Source of the DNA: Flavobacteriaceae bacterium D16
Lineage (GTDB): Bacteria; Bacteroidota; Bacteroidia; Flavobacteriales; Flavobacteriaceae
DNA: 64,000 nucleotides
Assembly (NCBI GenBank): GCA_021295155.1
Contig: JAJTJC010000035.1
Coordinates: 558,001-622,000, forward strand
Direction: 5' to 3'
Of the stretch, positions 27,401-35,451 are shown in pieces. The notes below the pieces were generated by a model that did not search any database, was not told the origin of the DNA, and saw only the letters and a list, made by a program, of their open reading frames with translations. How positions within the stretch are numbered: position 1 is the first letter of the stretch; the number at the start of each line of letters is the position of its first letter. A program made the translations under genes and the position numbers.

Positions 27401-27636
27401 ATTTCGGTATCCAGACCAGCTTTAATTACGTCATCTGATTTTTCCCAGAATCTAGCATTTACAGTGTTGGTACCGATAGGAATGTAATCCCAGTTCATAC
27501 CATTGATCATGAATTCTTCCCCATTTACGATCAATGTGTGCCCGTCCGCATTATTTTGGACGGTGACCTGATCGGCCTGGGCAAACAATCCTGTACCAAT
27601 GAAGAGAATTACTAAACTCAGCAATGTGTTTTTCAT
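24457..27636 (-). CDS. clan GH-A glycosidase fused to a probable outer-membrane beta-barrel
   Basis: A 1059-residue exported protein with a signal peptide ending at FAQA and no lipobox. Residues about 22-430 are a TIM-barrel glycosidase of GH2/GH5-like (clan GH-A) type: the probable acid/base is Glu169 (LLGNENNYG) and the nucleophile Glu274 (MFTEFGADAF). Residues about 440-1059 carry no second enzyme motif. They show many alternating polar/hydrophobic strands of 9-13 residues joined by Gly/Asp/Asn turns, and end in a strand (IRTYVHINIGK), as in outer-membrane barrels. The gene opens the surface operon, where susC/susD are usually found. The GH family and glycan linkage cut are not certain; GH158 or an unclassified beta-glucanase are options. 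Confidence 0.7.
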   Translation of the reverse strand: MKNTLLSLVILFIGTGLFAQADQVTVQNNADGHTLIVNGEEFMINGMNWDYIPIGTNTVNARFWEKSDDVIKAGLDTEMSLLKNMNVNVIRQYTGVPARWIRYIYENYGIYTMLNHSFGRYGLTIDGVWIEITDYSNPRTQEFLMSEVENLVKEYKNTPGLLMYLLGNENNYGLFWAGAETEDFPDDEEEKAFIGEKRGRPMYKLMNDAAKLMKGMDSNHPVAICNGDVLFIDIIAEECKDVDIYGTNTYRGVSFGNMFDVVKEKLDMPLMFTEFGADAFNAISNSEDQKSQAYYMVGNWKEIYANAAGLGKAGNSIGGFTFQFSDGWWKFGFNDREGADVHDNNASWANGGYAIDLAPGDNNMNEEWFGICAKGQTDPRGLYQLFPRAAYYALKEAHQLNPYEEGVTGDFVENYFNNINLMDAVLKARGDKAALVGEQSGMVRISNLQARFTTFNTGGNLITTPENADPDEVQFPSELGFDHMQSYFVGVEGEPAANMRANVNVNILGNVATNPIDEIFYENRGRTVSVNTDEGVLDLTDVSRVQIYNASFDWKSKNFDLRGFYRTGHYHWGYEGDFFGLYPEANYGPNLDIYNGEISGFEIDGKRAFKGLKVAFGPQLWWGANPAVLVKYRKELGKYHITGVFHEDVDDFGTIVSSLAVPMPRTRRATVHIEREIGNVGIEVGGIWGGEPLNGREFQFTEDNPNFDPSQEVSDSNAKYNVFTDVVDTQDNWGAKAKITFSKGKFNWYAQGAAMGLVAGGGYDQTRTFTGWKLKDTGSGNQTNFLSGFTYQVGNVQIAPNFMWQKPIVGPMPNDVQSPGRLRNILDDPFSVRANREMMGGEILLTWDPTPGTWMYEWDNDRAEDAPLAVSAGFVFRHHPTAMDAHIGFLGNRTLFAFPNSVPAKDLWEAHTRIVSKLGPDFGLIANMYFGNAQSTGSDPRTLERVGADIRMIYKNIKVQHAFKINDWGPFDYHRDFNLTFPVQLMLDISTTIGKPDWFILPSTQVGIRGTWRTLDENSNRYLPNEAAEFATEPTISPVGFGFGNEWEIRTYVHINIGK

Positions 27637-27989
27637 AGTATCCTTAGTTTAAGTTGACCATTAGTTAGTTAAGGTGGCACTCAAATTTTGTAACCTTTAA
27701 AAGTGATCAAAGTGGAATAGACTCATACAAGCCGTCTACTAAACGAAAAGGTTGTAGTTGATGCGCCTTAGTTTTACTGCAAGGTTAAAAATATCTTAAT
27801 TAATTATGAACTTCGCAAAAATCACCCCTACAAAAACTATACATGACAAAAAAAAGGGGTTTAATTGGCAAATTGATAATACATAAGCTCTTAGAGGCCA
27901 GAACTGCGCGGGGCAAACAACTAATTAATACAGGATAGATTAATTGTATAGGTAATGTTGTGGTAAGTTACAACCCAATGTATAGGTGG
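27637..27989. other. 353-bp control region of the beta-glucan surface operon
   Basis: AT-rich gap between the regulator gene stop and the first surface-operon gene. It must hold the operon promoter, but no exact TAnnTTTG was found on the minus strand; TAGTTTTTG near 27830-27840 is off by one base in spacing. A 9-bp direct repeat (see 27945-27987) lies at the distal end. No small gene or strong terminator was recognised. Confidence 0.4.
27945..27987. repeat. 9-bp direct repeat upstream of the glucan locus
   Basis: TGTATAGGT occurs at 27945-27953 and again at 27979-27987, 34 bp apart, with a short inverted repeat (GTTGT/ACAAC, about 27957-27973) between. It could be a binding site array for the adjacent LuxR-type regulator; this is positional inference. 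Confidence 0.35.
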
Positions 27990-30800
27990 CTATAGTTGGA
28001 GGATATAGTTTACCAGGTTTTCATCGTGGTCAAGGTCCATCTTTTTTCTTAGGCGGTAGCGCTTAATCTCTACGCTTCGTGGAGAAATATGCAACAATTT
28101 CGCAATTTCCTTGGAAGATAAATTGAGTCTTAGGTAGGAACACAGACGAATATCGTTAGGCGTTAAATTCGGGTGTGCCTTTTCAAGTTTACCCAGGAAT
28201 TCCCGGTCCGCATTATTAAAGGCCTCCTGGAATAGTTCCCAATCGTCATTTTGCTTCAGACTTCGATCAATAATATTCACAAGCTGCCTGGTATTATCTC
28301 CACTATCTGAAGCCATGAGTTGTTCTTTAATACGGGTAAGTAATTCATTCTTTTTAATGATACTCATGGTAGAGGCAGCCAGCTCATTACTTTTATTCCT
28401 GAAATCCTCCTGTAATTGATCATTTTTAAGTTTGATAATCTCTTTTTCATTCTGTAGCCGAATAAGGTCCAGTTCCTGCTGATTCTGTTCAATTAACTGG
28501 TTCTGCTTGCCATGGTAGTACCTGCGGTATGCTCTGTGTACTAATAATATGGTAATTACAGCAGCAAGCAGGTATATTGCCCACATAGTCCTCGAAAGGT
28601 GCCAGGGTCTGTTGATCCGGAATTCATAGCTTGCCGTTTTGTCCGAAATAGCATCCCCTACCCTTGCACGTACCTTAAAGGTGTAATCTCCATAGGGGAG
28701 GTTTTCAAATGTTGCGGAAGCGTCCTGAGACCATCCCGTCCAATCGGGATACATCCCTAATAGCTGGAATTGGTATTCAGGTTTTACATACTTCCGGTAT
28801 TGTGTAACATAAAAGTTAATCTCTACATGGTTTTCCTCAGGATCAAAATTACCGTCCATCCCAGGATTTACTGAAGCTGTAGATAGGAGTTTCGAATTCT
28901 TATCTCCTTTCTTTACCCCTTCAATCTCAACATTAAATGAGCTATTGTATTTATAATCAAGGTCTGCGGTAAGATAGCCAGAACTTGTTCCAAACAGGTA
29001 ATTCCCCGGGTTGAGCAGGGGTATCACACTTTCGTACCCCACAACGCTGTTTCTATCCTTATCGGCCAGTGGTATGGTATTGATAATCGGACTATTTCCA
29101 AAATTATCCCCGGATATGTAGTGGATCCCGGATTTAGAGAACACCCACAAATACCCCTCTCGATCATCAACATTAAGTTTTCCAGACACATAGGTATCCT
29201 TTCTATACACCTGACTTAGCGCACTGTCTTTGGCAAACGTGCCATAGTTAAAATCAAAAGCATAAATACCACTGGCGCAAGCATAAAGTAACTGATCACG
29301 ATACTTTACCATTCCGGAATTGTGGCAGATCAGTGTGGTGTCTACAGCTATTTCAGTTGCTGCCCTGTACTCCTCATCCAATTTAAGCCTGAATACCCCT
29401 TTGTATTCGTGATTAACAAATATATCTCCATTAAAAGCCTCGAAATGACGCGCCGAATTGTCGAAACCGGCAATTTTATTCCTTAAACTAAAACTATCTC
29501 CTGATTTATTCAGGACATACAAGCCATCATAATTGCCCTGAAGCAGGAGTTCCTGATTCCCGGGTAGACTGCTAACCTTCCAGGTACCGGGAATTTGAGA
29601 GATTCGTTGAATCCTGTTGCCTTCTATTACCAATGTGCCGGAATGATGTCCACAAAAGAGGGTATCATCAATAACGTCCAAAGACCATACCTGTCCCTGG
29701 GTTCCATCAATGAGTTGAAATTCACCCTGGGTAGTATAATTCCTGTAGAACAAACCCTGGTTAGTGCCCAGGTAGAGTATTCCATCTTTGGTGGCTGCCG
29801 CATAGATACTGCCCACAACCCCTCTATTATCCCGAAAGACACGGAAAGGGGATTCGAGGTTCACGTAAGCTATGCCATTATCCAGGCCCAGCCATAAATT
29901 TCGATCGATATCCTGAAAGAGTGCTAAAACGGTATTGTTCCGTAGTCCCTTTATTTCATCAATTTTGTATACCAGCTGCCCTTTACTATCCAACACAAGT
30001 AAACCGTTGGCTATGGTTCCCAGTGCCAGATGACCATCTTCCATTTGCAAGGCACTGTACACACTAATTTCATCAAATAGAGCTGGGTTTGCGGTACTCC
30101 ATTTTTCCAGCTTGTTTCCTGTCATCCTATAGAAACCATTATTGCGGGTCAGCAACATGTTAGCCTCTTCTCTTTCAAAAATGGCGACCACTTCATCCTC
30201 CTGAACTACTTCATCATCATACAATTTAAGTTCATTTCCGTTTTCGACTTTAAAAATCCCCTGTCCCATCTTTTGGAAATACACCTGTAGTCCTAATGCA
30301 AAGACTTTGGGTATTCTTGTTTCCGAGTCGATAATTGAAAACTTGCCATCGGCTTTATTATAGACATAAATCCGGTTTAGGGACTGAAATAAAAGATAAC
30401 CATTAACCGGAAGGATAGTCCAGAATTCTTCATCCTCTAGCAATTGGTTATTTATTGATTGAGAAAGGCTGGTATATTTAAAAAGGCCCGGGATGTCCTC
30501 TTCCCAATAACCAAACTCCATATAACTACCGGTGTAAACACGATTTTCGTTTACATAAACCGAGCGTATTATGGACCCATTGGGAGAGGGATACATAGCC
30601 CATTTAGCTCCGTTGTAAACCAATAATCCTTCATTATTGGCAGCAAAAATTCGCTTGTCTGATGACTGGGATATGGCCCAGTTCTGGTTTTCACCTGTAT
30701 ACTCGGCAGGTGCAAAATTCTGTATGGGAGGTAATTCCTGGGCAGTAGCAGTTTGGATGCAGATCAATACTACGAACAGGATTCTTAATGCATATTTCAT
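27990..30800 (-). CDS. Y_Y_Y-domain transmembrane sensor / LuxR-type HTH regulator
   Basis: A 936-residue single-polypeptide regulator. A signal sequence (to about residue 20) is followed by a periplasmic sensor of propeller-like repeats (about 25-650) and a Y_Y_Y domain (about 660-730, with LPYGDYTFKVRARV). One membrane helix follows at about 739-758, a coiled coil at about 765-830, and a C-terminal LuxR/GerE-type HTH at 879-936 (LSSKEIAKLLHISPRSVEIK). There is no histidine kinase or receiver domain, so the signal must pass directly through the membrane, in contrast to hybrid two-component regulators. Its position upstream of the surface operon, in the same orientation, suggests it senses beta-glucan fragments and activates the locus. 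Confidence 0.9.
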   Translation of the reverse strand: MKYALRILFVVLICIQTATAQELPPIQNFAPAEYTGENQNWAISQSSDKRIFAANNEGLLVYNGAKWAMYPSPNGSIIRSVYVNENRVYTGSYMEFGYWEEDIPGLFKYTSLSQSINNQLLEDEEFWTILPVNGYLLFQSLNRIYVYNKADGKFSIIDSETRIPKVFALGLQVYFQKMGQGIFKVENGNELKLYDDEVVQEDEVVAIFEREEANMLLTRNNGFYRMTGNKLEKWSTANPALFDEISVYSALQMEDGHLALGTIANGLLVLDSKGQLVYKIDEIKGLRNNTVLALFQDIDRNLWLGLDNGIAYVNLESPFRVFRDNRGVVGSIYAAATKDGILYLGTNQGLFYRNYTTQGEFQLIDGTQGQVWSLDVIDDTLFCGHHSGTLVIEGNRIQRISQIPGTWKVSSLPGNQELLLQGNYDGLYVLNKSGDSFSLRNKIAGFDNSARHFEAFNGDIFVNHEYKGVFRLKLDEEYRAATEIAVDTTLICHNSGMVKYRDQLLYACASGIYAFDFNYGTFAKDSALSQVYRKDTYVSGKLNVDDREGYLWVFSKSGIHYISGDNFGNSPIINTIPLADKDRNSVVGYESVIPLLNPGNYLFGTSSGYLTADLDYKYNSSFNVEIEGVKKGDKNSKLLSTASVNPGMDGNFDPEENHVEINFYVTQYRKYVKPEYQFQLLGMYPDWTGWSQDASATFENLPYGDYTFKVRARVGDAISDKTASYEFRINRPWHLSRTMWAIYLLAAVITILLVHRAYRRYYHGKQNQLIEQNQQELDLIRLQNEKEIIKLKNDQLQEDFRNKSNELAASTMSIIKKNELLTRIKEQLMASDSGDNTRQLVNIIDRSLKQNDDWELFQEAFNNADREFLGKLEKAHPNLTPNDIRLCSYLRLNLSSKEIAKLLHISPRSVEIKRYRLRKKMDLDHDENLVNYILQL

Positions 30801-30923
30801 AGCAGGGGACCAGGAAAGCTTGTATAACCCGGCACTTCAGGAGGAAAGTTAAGAAAAAGCAATGAAAAGGTACTCATTCTGTAATGAAGGACCTACAAAA
30901 TAGATGAATCACAGCAGTACCGG

Positions 30924-31694
30924 TTAAATTTCAAAAGTAATACCCATACTTAGTAAAGAAGAATACTCACTCTCTCCTGTTGGAGTACGACTGTTCAGGA
31001 AGTAATTGAACAATCCGGAAAATTTTAATTTTTGGGTGATTGGTACTTCCGCTTTTAGTTGCTGCAAAATTCTGTAATTCCCAAAATCACGATACAGCGG
31101 TTGATAATAAAGGGTATTCGTAAGATCTAATTTTCCTTCAGCCAGACTCACTGACAGGGAGAGGTAAGAGCTATTTCGGTGGTTGTAGAGCTTTAGCCCA
31201 AAGGCATCGCTTTCTTCTATCTCATACATATAGGAATTACCAAAATACGCTTTGACCTCCGGGGTGGAAATAAATTTGAGTCGGACTCCCGCACCAAGCA
31301 GGTTTCTGGAATTAATCGATAACAATTGGTTATGCTGGCTTTGCACAAAGCCCTCCAGTCTAAATAAATCCGTTAGCTTTCGATTATACCTGAGGTGAAA
31401 AAACCAGGAATTACGAAAATCCTCCGCACGGCTTCTCGCAAGGTTCAGGTTCCCAATCAGATAAAGAATACTCTTGTAATCCCTCGATTTCCACTGGGTT
31501 GCTAATCCACTCCCCACCTGTAAAAGATAAGACCCATCGTTATCCGAGTAACTAAATAGCAAGTCTGCTTTCAAAACAAAGTGAAGTGAGTCTGTCTGCA
31601 TGCGTCTGGATTCAATATTAACCAGCTGACTGAAGAGAATCCCTTGCCAAAAAAAAGCAAGTAGCAACAACAATGGATAAGGAGTTGGTTTCAA
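30924..31694 (-). CDS. DUF481-like outer-membrane beta-barrel protein
   Basis: A 256-residue protein with a signal peptide (hydrophobic residues 8-22) and then about ten alternating beta-strands with short turns, closing in SLLSMGITFEI, typical of DUF481-type barrels. The start is uncertain: TTG at 31694 gives the listed protein; ATT codons lie just upstream and no ATG precedes the signal peptide. No link to the glucan locus is visible beyond adjacency. Function unknown. Confidence 0.65.
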   Translation of the reverse strand: MKPTPYPLLLLLAFFWQGILFSQLVNIESRRMQTDSLHFVLKADLLFSYSDNDGSYLLQVGSGLATQWKSRDYKSILYLIGNLNLARSRAEDFRNSWFFHLRYNRKLTDLFRLEGFVQSQHNQLLSINSRNLLGAGVRLKFISTPEVKAYFGNSYMYEIEESDAFGLKLYNHRNSSYLSLSVSLAEGKLDLTNTLYYQPLYRDFGNYRILQQLKAEVPITQKLKFSGLFNYFLNSRTPTGESEYSSLLSMGITFEI

Positions 31695-31830
31695 AATAAT
31701 GGTTGGATTAATTGGTTGATTTAAAGGTATTGTTTTTCAAAGATATGGCCCGTTAACGCACAAGAATGGGGAAACTACGGCAATTTTAAGTGATCTAAGT
31801 TACACAACTAACTGTATTTATCTGAATATG

Positions 31831-31858
31831 ATAATTGTCATGAAAATCAAACAATTAT
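31831..31858. promoter_or_regulatory. inverted repeat upstream of ppdK
   Basis: ATAATTGT (31831-31838) and ACAATTAT (31851-31858) are exact reverse complements with a 12-bp spacer, 46 bp before the ppdK start. It could be an operator or a leader hairpin; AT-rich arms make chance occurrence possible. Confidence 0.25.
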
Positions 31859-31903
31859 GAGCTTAATTTCGAAGAAAATTAAACAACTTCAGAAACAATA
31901 TCC

Positions 31904-34636
31904 ATGGAAACATTAACACCCGTGAAGACCCGGGTTTTTAAATTCGGAAACAAACAAGCAGACGGAAATGGTACAATGCGCAACCTACTTGGGGGAAAAG
32001 GCGCAAACCTGGCAGAGATGAGTGCCATCGGTATCCCGGTACCCCCGGGATTTACCATTACCACAGCAGTATGTACAGAGTACAACGAGCTAGGTAAAGA
32101 CAAGGTGGTAGAATACCTCAAAGATGAGGTTACAGATGCTGTCCGGGAAATTGAGATGCAGATGGGAACAAAATGGGGAGATAAAGAAAACCCCTTATTA
32201 CTCTCTGTAAGATCAGGCGCCCGGGTTTCTATGCCAGGGATGATGGATACCGTATTAAACCTGGGATTGAATGATGATGCCGTTATTGGGCTGGCTAAGA
32301 AAACAGGTAATGAACGCTTTGCATGGGATTCTTACAGGCGCTTGATACAGATGTATGCCAGCGTGGTTATGGGCATGAAACCAGAGTCAAAAGATGACAT
32401 AGATCCTTTTGAAGAAGTCATGGAAAACCTGAAGGGAAAAAGAGGAATAGAACTGGACACCCAGTTTACAGTCCAGGACCTGAAGGATTTAGTATATGAT
32501 TTTAAGGAAATCATCTTAAAACGCAGCGGCAAACATTTTCCTACCGATCCCTGGGAACAACTCTGGGGAGCAGCGCTAGCTGTTTTTGATAGCTGGAATG
32601 GAGCCAGGGCCGTTTATTACAGGAAGATACACGGGTATCCGCCTGAATGGGGAACCGCGGTTAATGTGCAGGCAATGGTGTTTGGTAATATGGGAGATGA
32701 TTCCGCAACAGGTGTATGCTTTACCAGGGACTCCGGTAGCGGCGAAAACGTATTCAATGGGGAGTACTTGATTAACGCTCAGGGTGAAGACGTTGTAGCC
32801 GGTGTACGTACACCACTGGAAATTACCCGAATGGGATCTCAACGCTGGGCCAAGCTGGCACAGGTTAATGAAAAAGATCGCGCTTCAAATTATCCATCCC
32901 TGGAAGAAATAATGCCCGAAATGTACCAGGAGCTAGATGGCTATCAGAAAATCCTGGAAGCGCATTACCGGGATATGCAGGATATGGAATTTACCGTTCA
33001 AAAGGGCAAATTGTGGATCCTACAGACCAGGAACGGAAAACGTACTGGGGCTGCAATGGTCAAAATTGCAGTTGACCTTTTGAAAGAAGGGGCAATTAGT
33101 GAAACAGAAGCTTTGCTGCGCATGGAACCCAATAAACTGGATGAATTGCTGCACCCTGTTTTTGATACCAAGACCATTAATGAAGAGGATATCATAGCAC
33201 AAGGACTTCCTGCCTCACCAGGAGCCGCAACCGGACAGATCGTATTCTTTGCCGATGAGGCCCACAAGTATAAAAATACCATCCTTGTACGTATAGAAAC
33301 ATCACCTGAAGACCTTGAAGGTATTAACATTGCCAAAGGTATCCTTACCGCTAGGGGCGGTATGACCTCCCACGCGGCAGTTGTTGCCAGGGGGTTAGGT
33401 AAATGTTGTGTGTCTGGTGCAGGAGCCCTTAAAATCGACTACAAGAACAGGAAACTGGAAGTTGATGGTCGGGTATTCCACGAAGGCGACTGGATCTCTC
33501 TGAATGGATCTACTGGGAATATCATTGATGGTAAAGTCCCTACAATAGAAGCCAAGCTTAGCGGAGAATTTGCCGAGATCATGAAACTGGCAGATAAGTA
33601 TAGAAAAATGCAGGTACGCACCAATGCAGACACCCCAAAAGATGCGAAAGTAGCGCGGAGTTTTGGTGCAGAAGGTATTGGTTTAACGCGAACTGAGCAT
33701 ATGTTTTTTGAAGGACCTCGTATCCTTGCCATGCGTGAAATGATCCTGGCAAGTACAGAAAAAGGTAGGAAACGGGCACTTACCAAACTCCTGCCTATGC
33801 AGCGAAGCGATTTTGAAGCAATCTTTGAGGCGATGGAAGGCTTACCAGTGACCATTCGATTACTGGATCCACCCTTGCATGAGTTTATACCTCATCAATT
33901 GGCATCCCAGAAAGAAGTTGCAGACGAATTGCATATTTCCGTTGCGGCGGTAACCAGTAAAGTGGCCGAATTACACGAATTCAATCCGATGATGGGCCAC
34001 AGGGGTTGTCGTTTAGGAAATACCTATCCGGAAATTACTGAAATGCAGGCAACTGCAATTATTGAGGCAGCTCTGAACCTAAAAGAACGGGGCATTAGTT
34101 CCAGACCTGAAATCATGGTGCCTCTGGTTGGGACAGTAAGTGAGTTCGTGGAACAAAAGCGAATCATACAGGAAACTGCGGAGCGCATATTTACGAAACG
34201 TAAAGATCGAATCGATTATGCTGTAGGAACCATGATAGAAATCCCGAGGGCAGCCCTAATTGCCGACAAGATTGCCGAACATGCTGATTTCTTCTCCTTT
34301 GGTACAAACGACCTTACGCAGATGACTTATGGCTATTCCAGGGATGATGCTGGAAAATTCATGGGCATTTACCAGAAAAAAGGCCTACTTACCTCCGATC
34401 CATTTGAAATCCTGGATCAGGAAGGAGTTGGACAATTGGTCACCATGGGAGCCGAACGCGGAAGGGCAACCAAGCCTAAATTGAAGGTAGGTATTTGTGG
34501 AGAACACGGAGGAGAACCCAATTCCGTGGCCTTCTGTCACAGAAACAACCTTAATTACGTAAGTTGTTCACCTTTCCGGGTCCCTATAGCCCGCGTGGCA
34601 GCGGCACAGGCTGCAATTGAAAAGGAACAAGCCTAG
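31904..34636 (+). CDS. ppdK: pyruvate, phosphate dikinase
   Basis: A 910-residue full-length PPDK. The N-terminal ATP-grasp domain begins with LLGGKGANLAEM. The central swivelling domain has GGMTSHAAVVARG with the phospho-accepting His490. The C-terminal PEP-utilising TIM barrel contains the GICGEHGGEP motif with the catalytic cysteine and ends in SCSPFRVPIARVAAAQA. It interconverts PEP, AMP and PPi with pyruvate, ATP and phosphate; in heterotrophic flavobacteria it probably supports gluconeogenic or glycolytic flux. It is a single gene with its own promoter region. Confidence 0.97.
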   Translation: METLTPVKTRVFKFGNKQADGNGTMRNLLGGKGANLAEMSAIGIPVPPGFTITTAVCTEYNELGKDKVVEYLKDEVTDAVREIEMQMGTKWGDKENPLLLSVRSGARVSMPGMMDTVLNLGLNDDAVIGLAKKTGNERFAWDSYRRLIQMYASVVMGMKPESKDDIDPFEEVMENLKGKRGIELDTQFTVQDLKDLVYDFKEIILKRSGKHFPTDPWEQLWGAALAVFDSWNGARAVYYRKIHGYPPEWGTAVNVQAMVFGNMGDDSATGVCFTRDSGSGENVFNGEYLINAQGEDVVAGVRTPLEITRMGSQRWAKLAQVNEKDRASNYPSLEEIMPEMYQELDGYQKILEAHYRDMQDMEFTVQKGKLWILQTRNGKRTGAAMVKIAVDLLKEGAISETEALLRMEPNKLDELLHPVFDTKTINEEDIIAQGLPASPGAATGQIVFFADEAHKYKNTILVRIETSPEDLEGINIAKGILTARGGMTSHAAVVARGLGKCCVSGAGALKIDYKNRKLEVDGRVFHEGDWISLNGSTGNIIDGKVPTIEAKLSGEFAEIMKLADKYRKMQVRTNADTPKDAKVARSFGAEGIGLTRTEHMFFEGPRILAMREMILASTEKGRKRALTKLLPMQRSDFEAIFEAMEGLPVTIRLLDPPLHEFIPHQLASQKEVADELHISVAAVTSKVAELHEFNPMMGHRGCRLGNTYPEITEMQATAIIEAALNLKERGISSRPEIMVPLVGTVSEFVEQKRIIQETAERIFTKRKDRIDYAVGTMIEIPRAALIADKIAEHADFFSFGTNDLTQMTYGYSRDDAGKFMGIYQKKGLLTSDPFEILDQEGVGQLVTMGAERGRATKPKLKVGICGEHGGEPNSVAFCHRNNLNYVSCSPFRVPIARVAAAQAAIEKEQA

Positions 34637-34659
34637 AGCTTTATTTTGTAGGAATTTTA

Positions 34660-34697
34660 CAGGGGCATTAATGCATTTCGGTGTATTTTTGCCCCTG
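34660..34697. promoter_or_regulatory. GC-rich inverted repeat spanning a TAnnTTTG element
   Basis: CAGGGGCA (34660-34667) and TGCCCCTG (34690-34697) are perfect reverse complements with a 22-bp spacer. The sequence TATTTTTG (34684-34691), an exact TAnnTTTG match, overlaps the right arm and would start transcription just before the cpsB-like gene at 34711. It may act as operator, or as a weak hairpin terminator for ppdK (the downstream sequence is not T-rich). Confidence 0.4.
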
Positions 34698-34710
34698 TAT
34701 TGTTGATACT

Positions 34711-35451
34711 ATGTGGGAGATTTTTCAAAAGAAGCGTTATCTGGTAGATTATCTGGGAGGATTTGTGGACATTCATAACCATATTCTCCCCGGAATTGAT
34801 GACGGAGCAAAAACGGTGGAAGATTCGTTAAAGCTGATCAAAGGCATGGGCGAATTGGGGATTTCCCGGTTTATTGCTACCCCGCATATCATGCACAACT
34901 ACTACCCCAATACCCCGGAAACCATCAAGGAGGCACAGATTAAACTGCGCGACGCATTATTAGAGAACGATCTGACAGATGTGGCCATATCGCCCGCTGC
35001 GGAGCATATGATCGATGACAACTTTGAAAATCTGTTGGAAGAAGGCGGAATAATGCCATTAGGGAAGGACTATTTGCTTGTAGAAATGTCATTTTTACAG
35101 GCCTCCATCAATCTGGACAGTGCCATTGAAAAAACCACAAAAAGTGGCTACTTCCCGATCCTGGCACATCCCGAACGTTATCTGTATCTAAAGAATAATC
35201 AGAAGATATTCAGGTCCTTGAAGAAGCGCGGCACCTCATTGCAGCTTAATTTGCTTTCCCTTGGGGAATATTACGGTAGTGATACGCACAAATTAGCTCA
35301 CGATTTGTTAGAAGAAAAGTTGCTTGATTTTGTGGCTTCTGATCTGCATCACACTGGGCACCTTAAAGAATTAAAAAAAATACAGCTTACTGAAAAGACC
35401 CTGGATAAGTTGTTTCCAGTTTTGGAAAATACGATAGCGCATTTTTACTAG
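34711..35451 (+). CDS. CpsB/YwqE-type PHP-domain tyrosine-protein phosphatase
   Basis: A 246-residue PHP-fold phosphatase. Metal-ligand motifs are DIHNHILPGIDDG at the start, TPHIMHNYY, AHPERY and ASDLHHT near the end, all in family order. The ATG at 34711 is chosen because DIHNHI normally lies within the first 20 residues; a GTG at 34681 would overlap the promoter-like element. By family knowledge it dephosphorylates the tyrosine-rich tail of Wzc-type kinases and tunes polysaccharide export. It converges on the wzc gene and their stop codons overlap (CTAG). Confidence 0.92.
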   Translation: MWEIFQKKRYLVDYLGGFVDIHNHILPGIDDGAKTVEDSLKLIKGMGELGISRFIATPHIMHNYYPNTPETIKEAQIKLRDALLENDLTDVAISPAAEHMIDDNFENLLEEGGIMPLGKDYLLVEMSFLQASINLDSAIEKTTKSGYFPILAHPERYLYLKNNQKIFRSLKKRGTSLQLNLLSLGEYYGSDTHKLAHDLLEEKLLDFVASDLHHTGHLKELKKIQLTEKTLDKLFPVLENTIAHFY

